Of a stretch of DNA of 64,000 bases, positions 61,258-64,000 are shown piece after piece. The stretch is taken from the NCBI GenBank assembly GCA_024684515.1, contig JAIKWS010000023.1, forward strand, positions 62,001 through 126,000. The letters run 5' to 3'. Numbering within the stretch: position 1 is the first letter of the stretch; each line of letters starts with the position of its first letter. The stretch is from Prevotella sp. GTDB taxonomy: Bacteria; Bacteroidota; Bacteroidia; Bacteroidales; Bacteroidaceae. A program made the translations under genes and the position numbers. Under the pieces are notes generated by a model. It was given only the letters and a program-made list of their open reading frames with translations, was not told the origin of the DNA and searched no databases.

Positions 61258-61471
61258 ACGACTGGCAGGTTTCCTGGCTCTCTCCTGAAAATCGGCCTTC
61301 CCAATAGTCCTGTTCTCAACGCATTGTCTCACAGCGAGACGGCTTGGACGGACTGTTCAGTGGCTTGTTATCGATTTCCAACAATGGAGATGACAGTAGC
61401 GGGTACTGCTCAGGATTCTCACCTGATTCCCTCTCTGACCTATGCCGCTAGGACACAGGGCATCACCAAAT
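61258..61471 (-). promoter_or_regulatory. Cobalamin riboswitch upstream of the btuB-like operon
   Basis: On the minus strand the B12 box AGCCAGGAAACCTGCC is at 61279-61264. The core GGTGAGAATCCTGAGCAGTA and CCCGCTACTGT, then GCCACTG and GGGAAGGC, occur in canonical order. It is preceded by a TATCTTTG promoter box at 61485-61478. It is about 245 bases from the start codon. Confidence 0.96.
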
Positions 61472-61477
61472 CGGGTG

Positions 61478-61485
61478 CAAAGATA
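61478..61485 (-). promoter_or_regulatory. Promoter -7 box of the riboswitch-btuB-cbiK transcript
   Basis: The minus strand reads TATCTTTG just before the aptamer. Confidence 0.7.
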
Positions 61486-61542
61486 CTGTTTTTTTTCTTT
61501 TCTACCAAAGAATTAGGCTAAAATCTTACCGTTTATGTTCTA

Positions 61543-61995
61543 TTATCGCCTCTGACGGAAGAATTCTTGCATCAGTTCTCGGCATTCATCTTCCAGCACA
61601 CCTCCTATCAGCTGTGCTTTCGGGTGCAGGGCATGTGGGGCATATTGTTGGAAACCGCGTTTCTCATCCTTACAGCCATACACCACTGCTGGCACCTGGG
61701 CCCATCCCAGTGCACCGGCACACATCGTACAGGGTTCTACCGTGACATACAATGTGCAGTCAGTCAGGTATTTGCCTCCCAACTCGTTGGCTGCCATTGT
61801 GATGGCCTGCATCTCTGCATGGGCAGTAGGGTCGCAGAGGGTCTCCGTCAGGTTATGGGCTCGCGCCACCACCCGCTCCTTGCATACCACAACGGCGCCA
61901 ATGGGCACCTCTCCTTTCTGCAGTGCCTTATGGGCCTCGGCCAGTGCCGCCCGCATATATTTCTCATGTCGTTTGTCTTCTTGTTGCATATACAT
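61543..61995 (-). CDS. tadA: tRNA-specific adenosine deaminase
   Basis: The 150-residue protein has the cytidine-deaminase zinc motifs HAE (residues 59-61; proton-shuttle Glu61) and PCTMC (Cys89 and Cys92), with the NLTE segment before them. It deaminates A34 to inosine in tRNA-Arg. The start could be at Met1 or Met3. It lies 150 bases after recO on the same strand. Confidence 0.94.
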   Translation of the reverse strand: MYMQQEDKRHEKYMRAALAEAHKALQKGEVPIGAVVVCKERVVARAHNLTETLCDPTAHAEMQAITMAANELGGKYLTDCTLYVTVEPCTMCAGALGWAQVPAVVYGCKDEKRGFQQYAPHALHPKAQLIGGVLEDECRELMQEFFRQRR

Positions 61996-62116
61996 CTCTT
62001 ATATTATAGTTTCTGCATCCATTTTCTTTGTTTAGTATGTGCCCCTCTTTTATAGTCCTGTATGCTGTGGTTGTGCCGCAGCCTCTCTTTTCTTTGCTTC
62101 CCGGTTTCCCTTTGTG

Positions 62117-62137
62117 CCATGCGGTTTCCCCGCATGG
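62117..62137. terminator. Perfect hairpin after recO
   Basis: CCATGCGG and CCGCATGG form a perfect 8-base stem with a 5-base loop. No T-tract follows, so it may be a weak terminator or an mRNA-stabilising structure. Confidence 0.45.
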
Positions 62138-62145
62138 ATTCCTCT

Positions 62146-62865
62146 TCACTTGTACATCTCCTGCAGCACCCCCAGCGACTTCAGTTCTGGAAAATCCGGC
62201 AGGTGCAGTCTATAGTACGTCAGCATGATCTCCAGTATCCGTGTCCTCTGTGCATGATTCAGTTTGAACAGATGCATTGTAGGATAGTCCATGCGCATAA
62301 GCAGGCTGATATGTTCCGCCTCTTCCGGCATGAGAAAGTCACGATGCAGTGGTGGTGCTTCACAAAACTCTGCTCCTCGTAGGTCGAAATACGTCCCGGT
62401 GCTCTCCAGATTAGGGAAAAATCCCAGAAAGCGTGACAGGCGCATGAGAAAAACCAGGTGGAAATTGGCTACAGACCCCTGTGCGCCATCTATCCATGCT
62501 ATACTACTGCGTACATAGTCAAAGAGAGGTGCATTCTCCTGCTCTCCTTTCAGGGCGTGATAAAGAAACTCCGACACGAAGAGGCCTATGGAGAGCTTCT
62601 TCGGGTCGGAGAGGAGTGAGGGCAGAGGCAGCAGGAGAGAGACATCGCGCAACTTCTGTAGTTGCGACTGCTGACGGACGTCTGCCTCCAGCAACAGCAG
62701 CGTCAGGGGCTGAAGGTATTGTTTCTTGATCTTCGCACGTTCCGAACGGGGCATGGGCACGATGAACGACAGACGACCCTGTTCTCGTGTGAACATGTCT
62801 ACGATGATGCGCCCATCGCCATACTTGAGCGCATGCAGCACGATGGCCTCGGTCTTCAGAAACAT
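62146..62865 (-). CDS. recO: DNA repair protein RecO
   Basis: The 239-residue protein has the RecO start KTEAIVLHALKYGDGRIIVDMFTREQGRLSFIV (OB-fold) and an all-helical C-terminal part with SEFLYHALKGEQ and LVFLMRLSRFLGFFP. The zinc-finger cysteines of some RecO proteins are absent. It helps RecR load RecA at gapped DNA. It follows the FadL-type gene by a single base. Confidence 0.92.
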   Translation of the reverse strand: MFLKTEAIVLHALKYGDGRIIVDMFTREQGRLSFIVPMPRSERAKIKKQYLQPLTLLLLEADVRQQSQLQKLRDVSLLLPLPSLLSDPKKLSIGLFVSEFLYHALKGEQENAPLFDYVRSSIAWIDGAQGSVANFHLVFLMRLSRFLGFFPNLESTGTYFDLRGAEFCEAPPLHRDFLMPEEAEHISLLMRMDYPTMHLFKLNHAQRTRILEIMLTYYRLHLPDFPELKSLGVLQEMYK

Positions 62866-62866
62866 C

Positions 62867-64000
62867 TTAAAGGGTTACCTCACAGCCTATGCCCAGCACT
62901 CGGTTGGTACGGGTGAAGCTGTCATGCAGACCGGCTGCTGGATAGTCCTTGCGGTCATAGGTCTCGTAGTTGGTCTGGAAATAGGCAGCCTTCAGCGTCA
63001 CAACATCCGATAGCTTGTAGTTGGCACCAAAGCCAAAGCTATAGCTGTCTACAACAAATGACATGTCGTTCATATACTCGTCCGACAGACCATAGCGGGT
63101 CAGCTGACCTCCAGCAGAGATGGTCATATGATCGTTGATGTCCCACTCTACACCTCCCAGATACTCGTTGGTGTCGCCATCCAACAGCTCCTGGGTGTTA
63201 TTATACCATGTGGTATTCTTGTCGAAGAAATGATGATAGCCTAGGTTTACACGTACCTCCGGATTGATGCTCCACTGCGCACCTACTGCCAGCATGGCTG
63301 GAGCATCCTCATCTACTTTCTCGCCATCACGGAACTTATTCACGGCGGGAATCTCGGATGCCTCGTCTAGTGTGGACTTGTTCTTCATACGCATCTGGGT
63401 CTTGAACTCGTATTTCGCAGCCAGGTTGAAAGCGCCAATCTTGTAGTCGATACCTAGTACAGGGGCGATGCCAACACCACTCTGGTCGCACTGCAGGTTA
63501 ACACCTTCATTGTATTTCTGTAGTACGTTCAGGTTCTGTAGCGTGCCTTCCAGCTGTGCCTTCTTGGCTGTCAGCTCTGCATACTGGGGTAGGGCGGTAG
63601 CCCCGGCTGCCTCTAGCTGTGCCATGCCTGCGTTCACCTGGGCCAGACCGCCGCTGACAGTGGTAGTAGCCTGATGCATGAAACTGCTGAAGTCGACATA
63701 GCCACCTGCGGTATTCACCATGATATTGCTGATCTTGGCCTTGTACGAGGCACTACCATAGAGCAGACGCAAACCACCATATACCGACAGGTTGGGGTTG
63801 ATCTTATAGGCGGTACCCAACTGGAAACCGAAATAGTACTGCTGGCCTTGCATGTAGCCTTCCATATCATAACCCTGGGCACCCAGCGGTTGCAGACCAT
63901 GGGCAATATTACCCACAACACTCTCAAACGAGCCTAGCCCATTGTCAAATTCGCATTTGCCACCTCCACCGGGTATGGAGAAGTTGAACTGCAGACTCCA
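62867..64000 (-). CDS. FadL/OmpP1/TodX-type outer-membrane porin (5' end outside window)
   Basis: The frame is open to the window edge, so the N-terminus is missing; at least 377 residues are present. The part seen has the FadL-family segments: FQLGTAYKINPNLSVYGGLRLLYG, a coiled or hatch-like Gln/Ala-rich region (GGLAQVNAGMAQLEAAG), then LGIDYKIGAFNLAAKYEFKTQM and MLAVGAQWSINPEVRVNLGYHHF. The barrel ends LGIGCEVTL. The family transports hydrophobic compounds such as long-chain fatty acids. It is one base from recO. Confidence 0.9.
   Translation of the reverse strand, partial: WSLQFNFSIPGGGGKCEFDNGLGSFESVVGNIAHGLQPLGAQGYDMEGYMQGQQYYFGFQLGTAYKINPNLSVYGGLRLLYGSASYKAKISNIMVNTAGGYVDFSSFMHQATTTVSGGLAQVNAGMAQLEAAGATALPQYAELTAKKAQLEGTLQNLNVLQKYNEGVNLQCDQSGVGIAPVLGIDYKIGAFNLAAKYEFKTQMRMKNKSTLDEASEIPAVNKFRDGEKVDEDAPAMLAVGAQWSINPEVRVNLGYHHFFDKNTTWYNNTQELLDGDTNEYLGGVEWDINDHMTISAGGQLTRYGLSDEYMNDMSFVVDSYSFGFGANYKLSDVVTLKAAYFQTNYETYDRKDYPAAGLHDSFTRTNRVLGIGCEVTL

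Noticed and set aside
1..64000. Mobile element or genomic island
   Set aside because: No transposase, integrase, terminal repeats or conjugation genes were seen, and core genes run through the whole window.

Overview
The window reads as a chromosomal segment of a Bacteroidales bacterium, most likely Prevotellaceae (Prevotella/Segatella-like). The signs are the Bacteroidetes promoter (-33 TTTG, -7 TAnnTTTG) before almost every transcription unit, no obvious Shine-Dalgarno sequences, a lipoprotein TamL beside TamB, the gene order ftsX-DUF3098-uppP-truB-queA-folK, and secreted proteins with type IX-like C-terminal tails. No insertion sequence, integrase, phage gene, rRNA or CRISPR array was seen. 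Both ends cut through genes.

Layout. 1-2.4 kb: minus-strand operon of an NAD-dependent epimerase, a PAP2-type membrane protein and an LpxL-type acyltransferase. 2.4-3.1 kb: a repeat-rich divergent spacer, then gdhA and rlpA. 5-7.7 kb: a glycine-zipper lipoprotein, an MFS-type protein and a small membrane protein. 7.8-12.1 kb: an OPT transporter and a GH95 fucosidase, translationally coupled. 12.3-18 kb: a ZIP metal transporter, initiator tRNA, and a TetR-fabG-XRE/cupin-acyl-CoA ligase-RluA run. 18-19.7 kb: kduI-kduD for uronate catabolism. 20.2-27.1 kb: tamB-tamL. 27.5-30.4 kb: a large secreted protein with two repeated modules. 31-43.2 kb: rpsO, tRNA-Gln, comEC, an M16 peptidase, a HhH/beta-barrel protein, DUF805, an OMP, DUF3109, ung and an S41 peptidase. 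43.4-45.2 kb: a DASS anion transporter behind a cobalamin riboswitch. 45.4-49.7 kb: the conserved folK-to-ftsX operon. 50-55.5 kb: LemA, DUF2207, radical SAM, CbiB and a BtuF-like lipoprotein. 55.8-57.6 kb: an SGNH esterase. 57.7-61.5 kb: a second cobalamin riboswitch driving a BtuB-like receptor and a lipoprotein CbiK-like chelatase. 61.5-64 kb: tadA, recO and a FadL-type porin cut by the window end.

Two themes stand out. First, cobalamin: two B12 riboswitches, a TonB receptor, an extracytoplasmic chelatase homologue, a BtuF-like binding protein and CbiB lie within about 18 kb. One riboswitch controls a dicarboxylate-type transporter, which suggests B12-dependent switching between succinate and propionate as end products (inference). 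Second, the spacers carry arrays of short sequences repeated at exactly or nearly 22 bp (or 11 bp, half of that), many of them palindromic, in at least five separate places. Three of these places share a related core. These arrays are explained by no gene and are the best candidate for an undescribed element in the window.
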